64,000 bases of DNA. Source: Thermohalobaculum sp963721105. GTDB lineage: Bacteria; Pseudomonadota; Alphaproteobacteria; Rhodobacterales; Rhodobacteraceae. The position numbers and the translations under genes were made by a program. The stretch's first letter is position 1; each line of letters begins with the position of its first letter. Of the stretch, positions 27,899-36,622 are shown in pieces. The notes beneath the pieces were generated by a model. It worked only from the letters and a program-made list of their open reading frames with translations. It ran no database searches and was not told where the DNA came from. The stretch spans positions 1,178,001-1,242,000 of the forward strand of contig CAVRHY010000011.1 of the NCBI GenBank assembly GCA_963721105.1, read 5' to 3'.

Positions 27899-28975
27899 AT
27901 GCGCATTCTCGTTCTGCCGGGCGACGGCATCGGCCCGGAAATCATGGCCGCGACCATGGGCGTCATGGAGCGCGTTAACGCCGCGCGCGGGCTGGGGCTG
28001 GAGTTCGAGCACGACATCGTCGGTTTCGAGAGCCTGGAACGTCACGGCTCGACCTTCCGCGACGAGCTGGCCGACCGGTTCACCAGCTACGAGGGCGTGC
28101 TGCTGGGGCCGAACGACGGGGCGGCCTATCCGCCGCGCGAAGAGGGCGGGTGGAACTACTCAGGGCTGGTGCGGACGCGCTATGACCTCTACGCCAACCT
28201 GCGCCCGGCGCGGACGCCGCCGGCGCTGCCGGGCAAGGCGGGGGCCTTCGACCTAGTGATCGTGCGCGAGGTGACGGAGGGGTTCTACGCCGACCGCAAC
28301 ATGGCGGTGGGCAATGCCGAGCTGATGCCCGACCCGGACATGGTGATCTCGCTGCGCAAGGTGACGCGGCGCGCCTGCGAGCGGATCGCCCGGCGGGCCT
28401 TCGAGCTGGCGGTCGCGCGCGGCGGGCACCGGGGCGGCGCGCCGCGCGTGACGGCGGTGCACAAGGCCAACGTGCTGAAGCTGGGCGACGGGTTGTTCCT
28501 GGACTGCGTGCGCGCCGTGGCCGCCGATTTTCCGGGCGTCGAGCTGGACGATTTCCACATCGACGCCATGGCGGCGCTGGTCGTGCGTGATCCCTCGCGC
28601 TTCGACGTGATCGTGACGACGAACATGTATGGCGACATTCTGTCGGACCTGGCGTCCGAGCTCGCCGGCTCGCTGGGGCTGGCGGCCGGGCTGCTGGTCG
28701 GCGACCGGCAGGCGGCGGCGCAGGCGCAGCACGGCGCGGCCCCGGACATCGCCGGGCAGGACCGGGCGAACCCGGCCTCGATGATCCTGTCGGCGGCGAT
28801 GCTGCTGGCCTGGCTGGGCCAGCGCCACGAACGCGCCGACTGGGCGGAGGCGGCCGGCGCGATCCGCGACGCGGTCGACCGCGCCATCGCCGATCCGGCG
28901 ACGCGGACGGGCGATCTGGGCGGCAGCGCGGGCACGCGCGCCTTCGGCGAAGCGGTGGTGGCGGGTATTGACTGA
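27899..28975 (+). CDS. Isocitrate/isopropylmalate dehydrogenase-family beta-decarboxylating enzyme
   Basis: 358-residue NAD(P)-dependent dehydrogenase. The N-terminal MRILVLPGDGIGPEIMAA is the family start. Substrate-binding arginines lie in YDLYANLRPARTPPAL and VIVREVTEGFYADR. Metal-binding acidic residues are in DDFHIDAMAALVVRDP and NMYGDILSDLASELAGSLGL. The GFYADRNMAVGNAELMPDPD stretch differs from true LeuB (ENTEGLYSG type), so it is more likely a tartrate/malate-type or other 3-hydroxy-acid dehydrogenase. No leuCD is nearby. It overlaps the following permease gene by 8 nt. Confidence 0.88.
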   Translation: MRILVLPGDGIGPEIMAATMGVMERVNAARGLGLEFEHDIVGFESLERHGSTFRDELADRFTSYEGVLLGPNDGAAYPPREEGGWNYSGLVRTRYDLYANLRPARTPPALPGKAGAFDLVIVREVTEGFYADRNMAVGNAELMPDPDMVISLRKVTRRACERIARRAFELAVARGGHRGGAPRVTAVHKANVLKLGDGLFLDCVRAVAADFPGVELDDFHIDAMAALVVRDPSRFDVIVTTNMYGDILSDLASELAGSLGLAAGLLVGDRQAAAQAQHGAAPDIAGQDRANPASMILSAAMLLAWLGQRHERADWAEAAGAIRDAVDRAIADPATRTGDLGGSAGTRAFGEAVVAGID

Positions 28976-29894
28976 GACAGCGGCACCCGTGCCGGCGCGG
29001 GCAGACGGGCGGATTCTGTTCACCATCGGCATGATCGGCGTGTTGTGGGGGCTGAACTGGCCGGCCATGAAGGTCATGCTGACCGAGGTGCCGCCCTTCA
29101 CGATCCGCGCCGTCGCGCTGAGCGGCGCGGCGCTGGTGCTGGCGGCGATCTGCCGGGCGATGGGGTACCGGCTGGTCCCGCCGGTGCGCGAGCTGCCGTG
29201 GATGGCGCTGACCGGCCTGCTGTCGATCTTCGGCTTCAACATCCTGGTGATCATCGGCCAGACGCTGACCGAGGCGTCGAAGGCGGCGATCATCGCCTAT
29301 ACCATGCCGGCAATGACGGCGTTCTTCTCGGCGCTGCTGCTGGGCGAGCGGCTGTCGGGCCGGCGGCTGGTGGCGCTGGGGCTGGGCATGGCGGGAATCG
29401 TCGTGCTGCTGAGCCAGGATTTCGGTGCGGTGATCGCCGCGCCGGCGGGCGCGCTGGTGATGCTGGGCTCGGCGCTGTCGTGGTCGCTGGGCACGGTGGC
29501 GATGAAGGCGGGGCGATTCACGCTGGCGCCCATGGGGCTGACCGTCTGGTTCCTGGGGCTGTCGGGGCTGGCCTCGTGGCCGCTGGTCGTGGCGTTCGAG
29601 GCCGGCTGGTGGGCGGACCCGGTGCTGAGCTGGCCGGTCGCCGCCGTCTGGGCCTGGCACATGCTGATGCCGATGGTCATCTGCTACGCGCTCTGGACGT
29701 CGCTGGTCGGGCGGCTGCCGGCCTCGCTGGCGGCGATCGCGACGCTGCTGGCGCCCTTCGTCGGCGTCAGCTCGGCGATCCTGCTGCTGGGTGAGCCGGC
29801 GAGCTGGCAGAAGGGGCTGGCGCTGTTGCTGGTGCTGGGCTCGATCGCGCTGGGCTTCCTGCGGCTGCCGCGGATATTCGCCGGGGCTGGTTGA
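28968..29894 (+). CDS. EamA/DMT-family permease
   Basis: 308-residue membrane protein with about ten transmembrane segments in two EamA repeats (for example TEASKAAIIAYTMPAMTAFF, SALLLGERLSGRR and SAILLLGEPASWQKG). The frame is open from a TTG at 28968 that overlaps the dehydrogenase stop, implying translational coupling; a GTG at 28989 is an alternative start. It presumably moves the substrate or product of the preceding dehydrogenase, but the solute is unknown. Confidence 0.83.
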   Translation: MTETAAPVPARADGRILFTIGMIGVLWGLNWPAMKVMLTEVPPFTIRAVALSGAALVLAAICRAMGYRLVPPVRELPWMALTGLLSIFGFNILVIIGQTLTEASKAAIIAYTMPAMTAFFSALLLGERLSGRRLVALGLGMAGIVVLLSQDFGAVIAAPAGALVMLGSALSWSLGTVAMKAGRFTLAPMGLTVWFLGLSGLASWPLVVAFEAGWWADPVLSWPVAAVWAWHMLMPMVICYALWTSLVGRLPASLAAIATLLAPFVGVSSAILLLGEPASWQKGLALLLVLGSIALGFLRLPRIFAGAG

Positions 29895-29912
29895 GCGGGC
29901 GGAACGGCCGGT

Positions 29913-30443
29913 TCAGCCAACCACGCGCAGGCCCTTGCGGTACTGGTCCTGGCGGGCGCGATAGCGGACCGAGGCCTCGCGGATCAGCGCGACGGTGGCG
30001 TCGTCGAGCGCACGCACGACCTTGGCCGGCTGGCCGAGGACCAGCGAGCGGGGCGGGATCTCCTTGCCCTCGGGCACCAGCGCGTTGGCGCCGACAAGGC
30101 AGCTCTCGCCGATGGTCGCGCCGTTCATGACGACCGCGCCCATGCCGATGAGACACCCGTCGCCGACCGTGCAACCGTGCAGGATCGCCTTGTGGCCGAC
30201 GGTGACGTCGGCGCCGATCACCAGCGGAAAGCCGGGATCGACGTGGAAGACGCAGCCGTCCTGGACGTTCGTGTCGCGGCCGATCACCATCGGCTCGTTG
30301 TCGCCGCGGAGCACCGCGTTGAACCAGATGCTGACGCCCGGGGCCAGCTCGACGCGGCCGATGACCTGCGCGCCGGGCGCGATCCAGGCCGAGCCGTCGG
30401 CCGGCAGCGTGGGCGCGATTCCGTCGAGTTCGTAGAGCGGCAT
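29913..30443 (-). CDS. Gamma-type carbonic anhydrase-like protein
   Basis: 176-residue left-handed beta-helix hexapeptide-repeat protein. The three zinc-binding histidines are present (H67 in CVFHVDPG, H84 and H89 in TVGHKAILHGC). Typical turns are WFNAVLRGDNEPMVIG and IGMGAVVMNGATIGE. Members of this family range from true carbonic anhydrases to PaaY thioesterases, so activity is unproven. Its start overlaps the gmk stop by one base (TGATG type), so the two genes are co-transcribed. Confidence 0.92.
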   Translation of the reverse strand: MPLYELDGIAPTLPADGSAWIAPGAQVIGRVELAPGVSIWFNAVLRGDNEPMVIGRDTNVQDGCVFHVDPGFPLVIGADVTVGHKAILHGCTVGDGCLIGMGAVVMNGATIGESCLVGANALVPEGKEIPPRSLVLGQPAKVVRALDDATVALIREASVRYRARQDQYRKGLRVVG

Positions 30444-31102
30444 CAGCGCCCTCCCTGGCTTGCGTCGAAGTCGTGGTTCAGCCGCTCGACCACGGCGCGC
30501 ATGCCGCGCTGGCGGCGGAGCCGCAGGCGCTCGGCCGAGACAATTGTCTCGATTTGGGCATAGCAGCGGTCCAGATCGTCGTTTATCAGGACATAATCGT
30601 ATTCCGCCCAGTGGCTGATCTCGGCCCGGGCCTTGGCCATGCGGCCGGCGATGACCTCGTCGCTGTCCTGGCCGCGGGCGCGCAGCCTCGCCTCGAGCGC
30701 GCCGATCGACGGCGGCAGCAGGAAGATCGACACCACCGAGCGGCCGATCGCCGACAGGCGGAGCTGCTGCGCGCCCTGCCAGTCGACATCGAAGATCATG
30801 TCGTGACCGCCACCCAGCGACGCCTCGACGGCGCCGCGAGGGGTGCCGTAGCGGTGGCCGAAGACGTCGGCGTGCTCGAGCAGCTCGCCGCCGTCGACCA
30901 TCTGCGCAAACCGTTCGTGCGTCACGAAAAAATAGTCGTGCCCCTCGGTCTCGCCGGGCCGCGGCGGACGTGTCGTGGCGGACACCGACAGGCGGATGTC
31001 TGGGTGCGCCTCCAGCAGGCGGCGGGTCATCGTGGACTTGCCCGCGCCGGATGGCGAGGACAGCACGATCAGGATGCCGTTGCGCTCGACTGCCCCGGTC
31101 AT
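30443..31102 (-). CDS. gmk: Guanylate kinase
   Basis: 219-residue enzyme converting GMP to GDP with ATP. The P-loop is LIVLSSPSGAGKSTMTRRLL. GMP-binding segments are SVSATTRPPRPGETEGHDYFF and GHRYGTPRGAVE. The lid and adenine region (DVDWQGAQQLR, FLLPPSIGALEARLRARGQD) are intact. The start at 31102 is chosen because the product then begins a few residues before the P-loop, as usual. Confidence 0.97.
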   Translation of the reverse strand: MTGAVERNGILIVLSSPSGAGKSTMTRRLLEAHPDIRLSVSATTRPPRPGETEGHDYFFVTHERFAQMVDGGELLEHADVFGHRYGTPRGAVEASLGGGHDMIFDVDWQGAQQLRLSAIGRSVVSIFLLPPSIGALEARLRARGQDSDEVIAGRMAKARAEISHWAEYDYVLINDDLDRCYAQIETIVSAERLRLRRQRGMRAVVERLNHDFDASQGGR

Positions 31103-31279
31103 CGGGCGGTTTCGCCGCTGCCGCGCCGCCTCACGACGCCGCTTCCCGTCGCTGGCCATGCACGGCCGATCTTCTTTGGCACATCGCTTGCACTCCCCCT
31201 TGGCAAACCGACTGCAGGTGATCTCCCGCGCGGCAGGCGCGATCGCCGCCGGCAAGGATGTGAACGAAAGGTCAAGGCC

Positions 31280-32119
31280 ATGGACGCGACCGACGCAACC
31301 AGACATAGTTGCATCGACCTCAGTGCGTACCGGTTGAGCAGAACGACCGACATGATTCACTCGGAACTGCGCGCGCTGTACAGCTACTGGAACAGGCTGC
31401 GGGCCGGGCGCAAGACCCCGCTGCGCTCGGACATAGACCCGCGCGACATGGCCTGCGATGCGCGCAACCTCTTCATCCTGGAGAACCTGGGCCGCGGGAA
31501 CATCCGCTTTCGCCTGGCCGGGACCGCCATCGTCGATTCGTTCGGCATGGAGCTGCGTGGCATGAACGCCCGTTCCATCATGGCGGCAGGCTCGCGCGAG
31601 AGCTTCACGGCGCTGATCGCCGAGACGCTGGAGGAGCCCGGCATCGGCTATGCCCGGCTGCGCAACGCTGCCGACGAGGCGGGCATCTGGGAGGTCAACC
31701 TGCTGCCGTTGCGCAGCGACTTCGGCGTGATCGACCGCGTCATCGGCTGCCTGCACCCGCTGTCCGGCGTGCCGGCGCGCGAGACGGGGACGCCGCTGCG
31801 CTTTCGCATCGAGCACATGAGCGTCGATCCGATCGGCATCGAGCGGCCTGCGGCGGGCATGCCCGAGACCCCCCTGCGCGAACACGCCGCGGGGCTGGCC
31901 GAGGCGGCGTGGCCGTTCCTGTCGCGCGCCGAGGAAGGTGCCGCCAAGGGCGGCGCCGAACGTACGGATGGGGGCGCCGACGGGCGCGGGGCCGAGCCGC
32001 GGCGCTTCAAGGCGATCGACGGCGGCGGGCGGGATGCAGGCGGCAGCCGGGCGGCCGACGGGTCCGGCAATGACCGCCCCCGGCGCCGCGGTGCTCACCT
32101 GCGGCTGGTCAAGAAGTAG
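31280..32119 (+). CDS. PAS-domain protein (PAS_5 type)
   Basis: 279 residues. The N-terminal half (about 25-165) matches the PAS_5-type domain common in alphaproteobacteria: YSYWNRLRAGRKTPLRSDID, then LFILENLGRGNIRFRLAGTA and GIWEVNLLPL. The C-terminal third is low-complexity, charged and Gly/Arg-rich, ending in a basic RRRGAHLRLVKK. No output domain is visible. Such proteins are usually small regulators of unknown mechanism. Its end overlaps the DUF1638 gene tail to tail by 11 nt. Confidence 0.82.
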   Translation: MDATDATRHSCIDLSAYRLSRTTDMIHSELRALYSYWNRLRAGRKTPLRSDIDPRDMACDARNLFILENLGRGNIRFRLAGTAIVDSFGMELRGMNARSIMAAGSRESFTALIAETLEEPGIGYARLRNAADEAGIWEVNLLPLRSDFGVIDRVIGCLHPLSGVPARETGTPLRFRIEHMSVDPIGIERPAAGMPETPLREHAAGLAEAAWPFLSRAEEGAAKGGAERTDGGADGRGAEPRRFKAIDGGGRDAGGSRAADGSGNDRPRRRGAHLRLVKK

Positions 32120-32850
32120 ACTGGCCGGGGCCGGCAGCCGGCGCAGGGGTCGGGGCGTTTTCGGCCGCGGGTGCGGCGGGTGCGGCGGCGGCGCGGGCCA
32201 GGAAGGGCGCGAGGTCGCCATAGCCGGTGCGGCGCTTCTCGAATCGCAGGCCCAGCTTGTCGGCCGCGGCGCGCGCCTTCGCCTCCAGCGCCGGGTCATC
32301 GGTCTGGGCGAGGTAAACCAGCGTCTCGTAGTTGCCGAAGATCATCGGCTTCAGCTCCGGGTGGCGGTCCAGCCCCATGCCCTTCCAGACCAGCGTGTCG
32401 AACTGCCGGGCGAGGAAGTCGGTGAGGTAGAAGGCGGTGATCTCGCCCGCCTCGGCGCGCCCGGCGAAGGCCTCGTTGCCGTCGAAGAAGCTGTAGCAAT
32501 GCGGCCCCTCGATGCGCTCGACGCCCTCCTCGGCGCAGACGCGGTCGAGGAGTGCCGCCGGTGCCGCAATCGGCGTAGACGACGAAGACGCGGGCATAGC
32601 CGTCGGAGCGGGCGCGGCGGATGCGCTGGCGCACGGCCTCGGGGATGTGCTGCGGCTGGTTGTGCAGCCTGGCCGGCAGGCAGGCGAGGTCGAGATGCGT
32701 CCAGCGGTTCGCCTGGGACAGCGCAAGGATCTCGCGGGCAAGCGCGCCGCAGGCGATCAGCAGCACGCGGTCGGGGGCGGCGGCCGGCGAGGGAGCCTCG
32801 GCCGCTTCGAGCCCCGTCTCGCTGAGCGCCCGGTCGTCGAGCGCGATCAT
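32109..32850 (-). CDS. DUF1638 protein (frame change near 32556)
   Basis: About 247 residues. DUF1638 landmarks are VLLIACGALAREILAL, LPARLHNQPQHIPEAVRQRI and the Cys-containing VVYADCGTGG. A frame change follows directly, and then LLDRVCAEEGVERIEGPHCY and FYLTDFLARQFDTLVWKGMG continue the domain. The Ala/Pro-rich C-terminal tail is not conserved-looking. The function of DUF1638 is unknown, but the family is often found beside corrinoid proteins and methylamine- or betaine-type methyltransferases, as here. The start overlaps the YbjQ gene stop by 4 nt, placing it last in the operon with the corrinoid protein. Confidence 0.82.
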
Positions 32851-33191
32851 GGCTGCGCCGACGACGACGACGCCGACGCCGGCGCGAGTCGCACGGCGGT
32901 GCCGTAGGCGAGGATCTCGGTGGCGTTCTTCAGCGCCGAGATGGCAAAGCGCATGCCGATGACGGCGTCGGCGCCCAGCGCCTCGGCCTCCTCGGTCATG
33001 CGGTCGAGCGCCTGCTCGCGCGCGCCGGCCATCAGGCGCGTGTATTCGGGCAGCTCGCCGCCTACCAGGTTGCGCAGCGCCGCGGCGATGTCGGCGCCGA
33101 TATGGCGCGTGCGGATCGTGTTGCCGCGCACCAGTCCCAGCGTCACCACGACGCGGTGGTCTGGAACGGACTCGGTGGTGGAGATCAGCAT
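32847..33191 (-). CDS. YbjQ/UPF0145-family protein
   Basis: 114-residue heavy-metal-binding-domain-like protein (YbjQ). Typical features are the N-terminal MLISTTESVPDHRVVVTLGL, VRGNTIRTRHIGADIAAALR, and ALGADAVIGMRFAISAL. Function unproven in the family; homologues form pentameric rings. It overlaps DUF1638 by 4 nt and follows a small membrane protein gene by 7 nt, so all belong to the corrinoid-protein operon. The start at 33191 places the domain at the very N-terminus. Confidence 0.9.
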   Translation of the reverse strand: MLISTTESVPDHRVVVTLGLVRGNTIRTRHIGADIAAALRNLVGGELPEYTRLMAGAREQALDRMTEEAEALGADAVIGMRFAISALKNATEILAYGTAVRLAPASASSSSAQP

Positions 33192-33198
33192 GTCGCGC

Positions 33199-33405
33199 TC
33201 ATTTCTCGATCCGGTCGTAGCGGTCGTCCTCGGCATTGCTGCGCCGCTCGGCGATGACGCGCCACAGCAGATAGCCGGCGAGGCCGAGAGGCAGCAGCAC
33301 GAAGAGACCCGCCGGACCGGCCGACAGCGCGCCCGCCAGCGCTGCCGCCACCCAGGCGAGGGCGGCGGCGACGACCAGCCAGAGGGCGATGCGCTCGAGC
33401 GGCAT
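33199..33405 (-). CDS. Small membrane protein, 68 residues
   Basis: Two predicted transmembrane helices (IALWLVVAAALAWVAAALAG and GLFVLLPLGLAGYLLWRVI) and a charged C-terminus (AERRSNAEDDRYDRIEK). No family recognised. Its tight position between the corrinoid-protein gene (26 nt upstream) and ybjQ (7 nt downstream) supports it being a real gene. Confidence 0.6.
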   Translation of the reverse strand: MPLERIALWLVVAAALAWVAAALAGALSAGPAGLFVLLPLGLAGYLLWRVIAERRSNAEDDRYDRIEK

Positions 33406-33431
33406 GTGCGCTCCGCCGTTTGCCGCCCGCC

Positions 33432-34139
33432 TCAGCCGCCGGCGGCGTGGACGTTGTGCTTGCGGTCCATGTACCGCTTGGCGGTCTCGACCGCCACGGC
33501 CGCGTCGCGGCAATAGGCGTCGGCGCCGATTGCCTTGCCGAACTCCTCGTTCAGCGGAGCGCCGCCGACCAGCACGACGTGGTCGTCGCGGATGCCCTTT
33601 TCCTTCATCGCGTCGATGACGACCTTCATGTAGGGCATGGTCGTCGTCAGCAGCGCCGACATGCCCAGGATGTCGGCCTGGTGCTTTTCCAGCGCGTCGA
33701 GATATTTCTCGACCGCGTTGTTGATGCCGAGGTCGTAGACGTCGAAGCCGGCGCCCTCCATCATCATGCCGACCAGGTTCTTGCCGATGTCGTGGATGTC
33801 GCCCTTGACGGTGCCGATGACCATCGTGCCCAGCTTGGGCGCGCCGGTCTCGGCCAGCAGCGGGCGGAGGATGAACATGCCGCCCTTCATCGCGTTGGCG
33901 GCCAGCAGCACCTCGGGCACGAACAGGATGCCGTCGCGGAAGTCGATGCCGACGATCCGCATTCCCTCGACCAGCGCCTTTGTCAGCACGTCGTAGGGCG
34001 TCCAGCCGCGCTCCAGCAGGATGTTGACGCTCTGCTCGATCTCCTCCTTGAGACCGTCATAGAGGTCGTCGTGCATCTGCTGGACCAGCTCGTCGTCGTC
34101 CAGATCGTTCAGGACGATGTCGTCCCCGTCTTCGGCCAT
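33432..34139 (-). CDS. Corrinoid (B12-binding) protein of methyltransferase system
   Basis: 235 residues: an N-terminal helical cap (about 25-100; VLTKALVEGMRIVGIDFRDG, LFVPEVLLAANAMKGG) and a C-terminal Rossmann-like B12 domain with the signature DIHDIGKN (H116 is the cobalt ligand), MSALLTTTM and VLVGGAPLNEEF. This is the layout of MtaC/MtbC/MttC and of the cobalamin module of MetH. It leads an operon with a small membrane protein, YbjQ and DUF1638. Bmt lies upstream on the same strand, so this protein may carry the methyl group for that enzyme (split methionine-synthase type). Confidence 0.92.
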   Translation of the reverse strand: MAEDGDDIVLNDLDDDELVQQMHDDLYDGLKEEIEQSVNILLERGWTPYDVLTKALVEGMRIVGIDFRDGILFVPEVLLAANAMKGGMFILRPLLAETGAPKLGTMVIGTVKGDIHDIGKNLVGMMMEGAGFDVYDLGINNAVEKYLDALEKHQADILGMSALLTTTMPYMKVVIDAMKEKGIRDDHVVLVGGAPLNEEFGKAIGADAYCRDAAVAVETAKRYMDRKHNVHAAGG

Positions 34140-34355
34140 GTCCTACCCCGTGCTTCGGCGACCGCGGCAATGGGGTACCGGTTATCCGCATTGCCGCCAT
34201 AACGTAGCGACAAATTCGGCGTTTGCCAGCCGGTTCCCGACTTCGGCGGGATTGGCGGGCAGGCGGGGGGCGGCAGGCAGGGCTGGCCGGCCGGACGCTT
34301 GACCGCGCGCGGTGGAGGCGCTCGTTACCGGGCACGCGCGGGGCGGGGGGGCTAG

Positions 34356-34925
34356 GTGACAACGATGAGATCGAAGGGGCTGCGATCGCTGCGGCCGGTG
34401 CTGGTGCTGGTTGGCCTGCTGTGGGCGATCGAGGTGGCCAACGCAGCCCTGGGGCATCGCCCGGACCTGTGGCTGGGGCTGGAGCCGCGCACGGTGCACG
34501 GGCTGGTCGGCATACCGCTGATGCCGCTGCTGCACTCGGGCTTCAGCCACCTGGCGGCGAACACGCTGCCGGTGATCTTCCTCGGCGGGCTCGGCATGGT
34601 CGTCGCGCCGCGGCGCTTTCCGGCGGCGACGGTCGCCATCGTGCTCGGCTCGGGGCTGGCGGTCTGGCTGCTCGGGCGGCCGCACTCGGTCCATGTCGGG
34701 GCGAGCGGGCTGATCTTCGGCTGGTTCGGCTACCTGCTGGCGCTGGGCTTCCTCGAGCGGAGCGCGCGGGCGATCGCCGGCTCGGTGCTTGTGATCGCGG
34801 TCTATGGCGGCATGGTTTGGGGGCTGCTGCCGCAGCGGGGGCTACCGGTCTCGTGGGAGGCGCACGTCTTCGGCGCGCTGGCCGGGGTCGCGGTGGCCCA
34901 CTGGCAGCGGCCGCAGCGGCGATAG
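34356..34925 (+). CDS. Rhomboid-family intramembrane serine protease
   Basis: 189 residues, mostly hydrophobic, with five or six membrane segments. The catalytic Ser is in HVGASGLIFGWFGY (S117) and the catalytic His in WEAHVFGALAG (H170). The HSGFSHLAANT motif supplies the oxyanion-stabilising His/Asn. The protein is short for the family but has all key residues. It starts at GTG 34356 or ATG 34365. It is on the strand opposite to bmt and the corrinoid protein, separating them. Confidence 0.9.
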   Translation: MTTMRSKGLRSLRPVLVLVGLLWAIEVANAALGHRPDLWLGLEPRTVHGLVGIPLMPLLHSGFSHLAANTLPVIFLGGLGMVVAPRRFPAATVAIVLGSGLAVWLLGRPHSVHVGASGLIFGWFGYLLALGFLERSARAIAGSVLVIAVYGGMVWGLLPQRGLPVSWEAHVFGALAGVAVAHWQRPQRR

Positions 34926-34989
34926 GGTGCCGGCCCGGACGGTCGCCGTGCGGGCCGGAGTCGCGTGCGGCCGGCGTGCGGGCCGGCTA

Positions 34990-36009
34990 CTAGCCGGCGC
35001 GGCGGCGGCCGCGGCGGCCGCCGGTGCGTTCTGGCCGGGCCTCGCCGGCGCCGTCGCTGGCCGAGGTGAACTCGCCGATCTCGCTGCGGATGCGGTCGAG
35101 CGTCGGGCGCTCGCGCGGGTCATGCGATTCCAGCGCGGCGCGCATCGCCACCAGGTGCTCGGGCTTGGTGCCGCAGCAGCCGCCGATCAGCCGGGCCCCG
35201 GCGTCGCGCGCCAGGCAGGCGTAGCGCGCCATCAGCTCGGGGGTGCCGTCGTACTCGATCTGGCCGTCGACATATCGCGGGATGCCCGCGTTCGCCTTGG
35301 CGATGACGATTGCGGTCGGGTCGGCCTCGGTGATGCCGAGCACGGTGCGGAGCAGGTCCGGCGCGCCGGTGCCGCAGTTGGCGCCGAATGCGATCGGGCG
35401 GACGGGCAGGTCGTGCGTCATGCCGGCGAAGGCGCTGGAGGTGACGCCCATCATCGTGCGCCCGGCGGTGTCGAAGCTGAGCGTGCCGCAGAAAGGCGCA
35501 TTCTCGGCGTCGGCGGCCTCGGCGGCGGCGCGGAACTCCTCCTCGGAGCTGATTGTCTCGGCCCAGACCACGTCGGCGCCGTTGTCGATCAGCGCGCGCA
35601 TCTGCTCTCGGAAGGCGTCGACGGCGTCGGCCTGCGACAGTGCGCCGACCGGCTGAAGGATCTCGCCCGTGGGGCCGACGGAGCCGGCGACGATGACCGG
35701 CCGCCCGGCGGCGTCGACGCGCTCGCGCGCGATGCGGGCGGCGGCGCCGTTCAGCTCGGCGACGCGGTTCTGCGCCTCGTGCAGCTTCAGCCGGTAGCGC
35801 GAGCCGCCGAAGGAGTTGGTCAGGATCACGTCCGACCCGGCCTCGATGAACCCGTCGTGGAGCGCGCGGATCTTGTCCGGCGCGGAGATGTTCCAGAGTT
35901 CGGGCGCCTCGCCGGATTCCAGGCCCATGGCGAACAGGTTGGTCCCCGTCGCGCCGTCCAGCATCAGCCAGTCGCGCTTGGACAGAAGCTCGCTCAGTCG
36001 GTCGGTCAT
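34990..36009 (-). CDS. bmt: Homocysteine S-methyltransferase, betaine-homocysteine type
   Basis: 339-residue TIM-barrel zinc enzyme that methylates homocysteine to methionine. The three zinc cysteines are present (C212 in AFGANCGTG, C278 and C279 in GGCCGTKPEHL). The N-terminal LMLDGATGTNLFAMGL and ILTNSFGGSRYRL are typical of the Bmt/MetH homocysteine domain. No folate- or B12-binding domain is attached. The separate corrinoid protein close by suggests a split methionine synthase; alternatively glycine betaine is the direct donor. The C-terminus is a basic Gly/Arg tail. It follows sufE by 61 nt on the same strand. Confidence 0.9.
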   Translation of the reverse strand: MTDRLSELLSKRDWLMLDGATGTNLFAMGLESGEAPELWNISAPDKIRALHDGFIEAGSDVILTNSFGGSRYRLKLHEAQNRVAELNGAAARIARERVDAAGRPVIVAGSVGPTGEILQPVGALSQADAVDAFREQMRALIDNGADVVWAETISSEEEFRAAAEAADAENAPFCGTLSFDTAGRTMMGVTSSAFAGMTHDLPVRPIAFGANCGTGAPDLLRTVLGITEADPTAIVIAKANAGIPRYVDGQIEYDGTPELMARYACLARDAGARLIGGCCGTKPEHLVAMRAALESHDPRERPTLDRIRSEIGEFTSASDGAGEARPERTGGRRGRRRAG

Positions 36010-36070
36010 GCGATCGCGTTCCCCTGGCCGGGCGGCGTGCCGGCCGTGCTGTCTCCGGATCGTGCCGGCA

Positions 36071-36499
36071 TTATGCCGCCTGCGCGGCCCGGGCAATATC
36101 CTCGATCCGCGCCACCATGGCGCGAAGCCCGTTCGAGCGCTGCGCCGAAAGTGCCTGGTCGAGGTGCAGCCGGGCCAACTCGCCGCGGATGTCCATGGCC
36201 CGGATATCGTCCAGCCGCCGGCCAGAGATCAGCGCTGTCAGGACCGCAATCAGCCCGCGCACGATCATCGCGTCGCTGTCGCCCTGGAAGTGCAGCCGAG
36301 GGCCGTCCGGCGACGGGCGGACCTCGGGCACCAGCCAGACCTGGCTGGCGCAGCCCTCGACCTTGGTTGCCGGGGAGCGGCGGTCCTCGGGCAGCGCGGG
36401 CATCTCGCGGCCCAGGTCGATGACGTAGCGGTAGCGGTCTTCCCAGTCGTCGAAGAGCTCGAAATTCTCGACGATCTCGTCGAAGCTGTCGCCGGCCAT
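36071..36499 (-). CDS. sufE: SufE-family cysteine desulphurase activator
   Basis: 142-residue sulphur acceptor that takes persulphide from SufS. The active Cys is in VEGCASQVWLVPEV. The N-terminal FDEIVENFELFDDWEDRYRYVIDLGREMP and C-terminal HLDQALSAQRSNGLRAMV match the family. ATG 36499 is preferred; a GTG three codons earlier is possible. No other suf genes are adjacent. Confidence 0.95.
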   Translation of the reverse strand: MAGDSFDEIVENFELFDDWEDRYRYVIDLGREMPALPEDRRSPATKVEGCASQVWLVPEVRPSPDGPRLHFQGDSDAMIVRGLIAVLTALISGRRLDDIRAMDIRGELARLHLDQALSAQRSNGLRAMVARIEDIARAAQAA

Positions 36500-36622
36500 G
36501 GCAGGCACCCCATGTCGCTCGGCCTCGATCTAGGTGCTCGCGACCCACAGGTCCAGAGCAGGGATTTCCAATCCGCCCCGGGCTTTGTATGGTCCGCGGC
36601 GAAACGGGGAGTGGAAATACGG

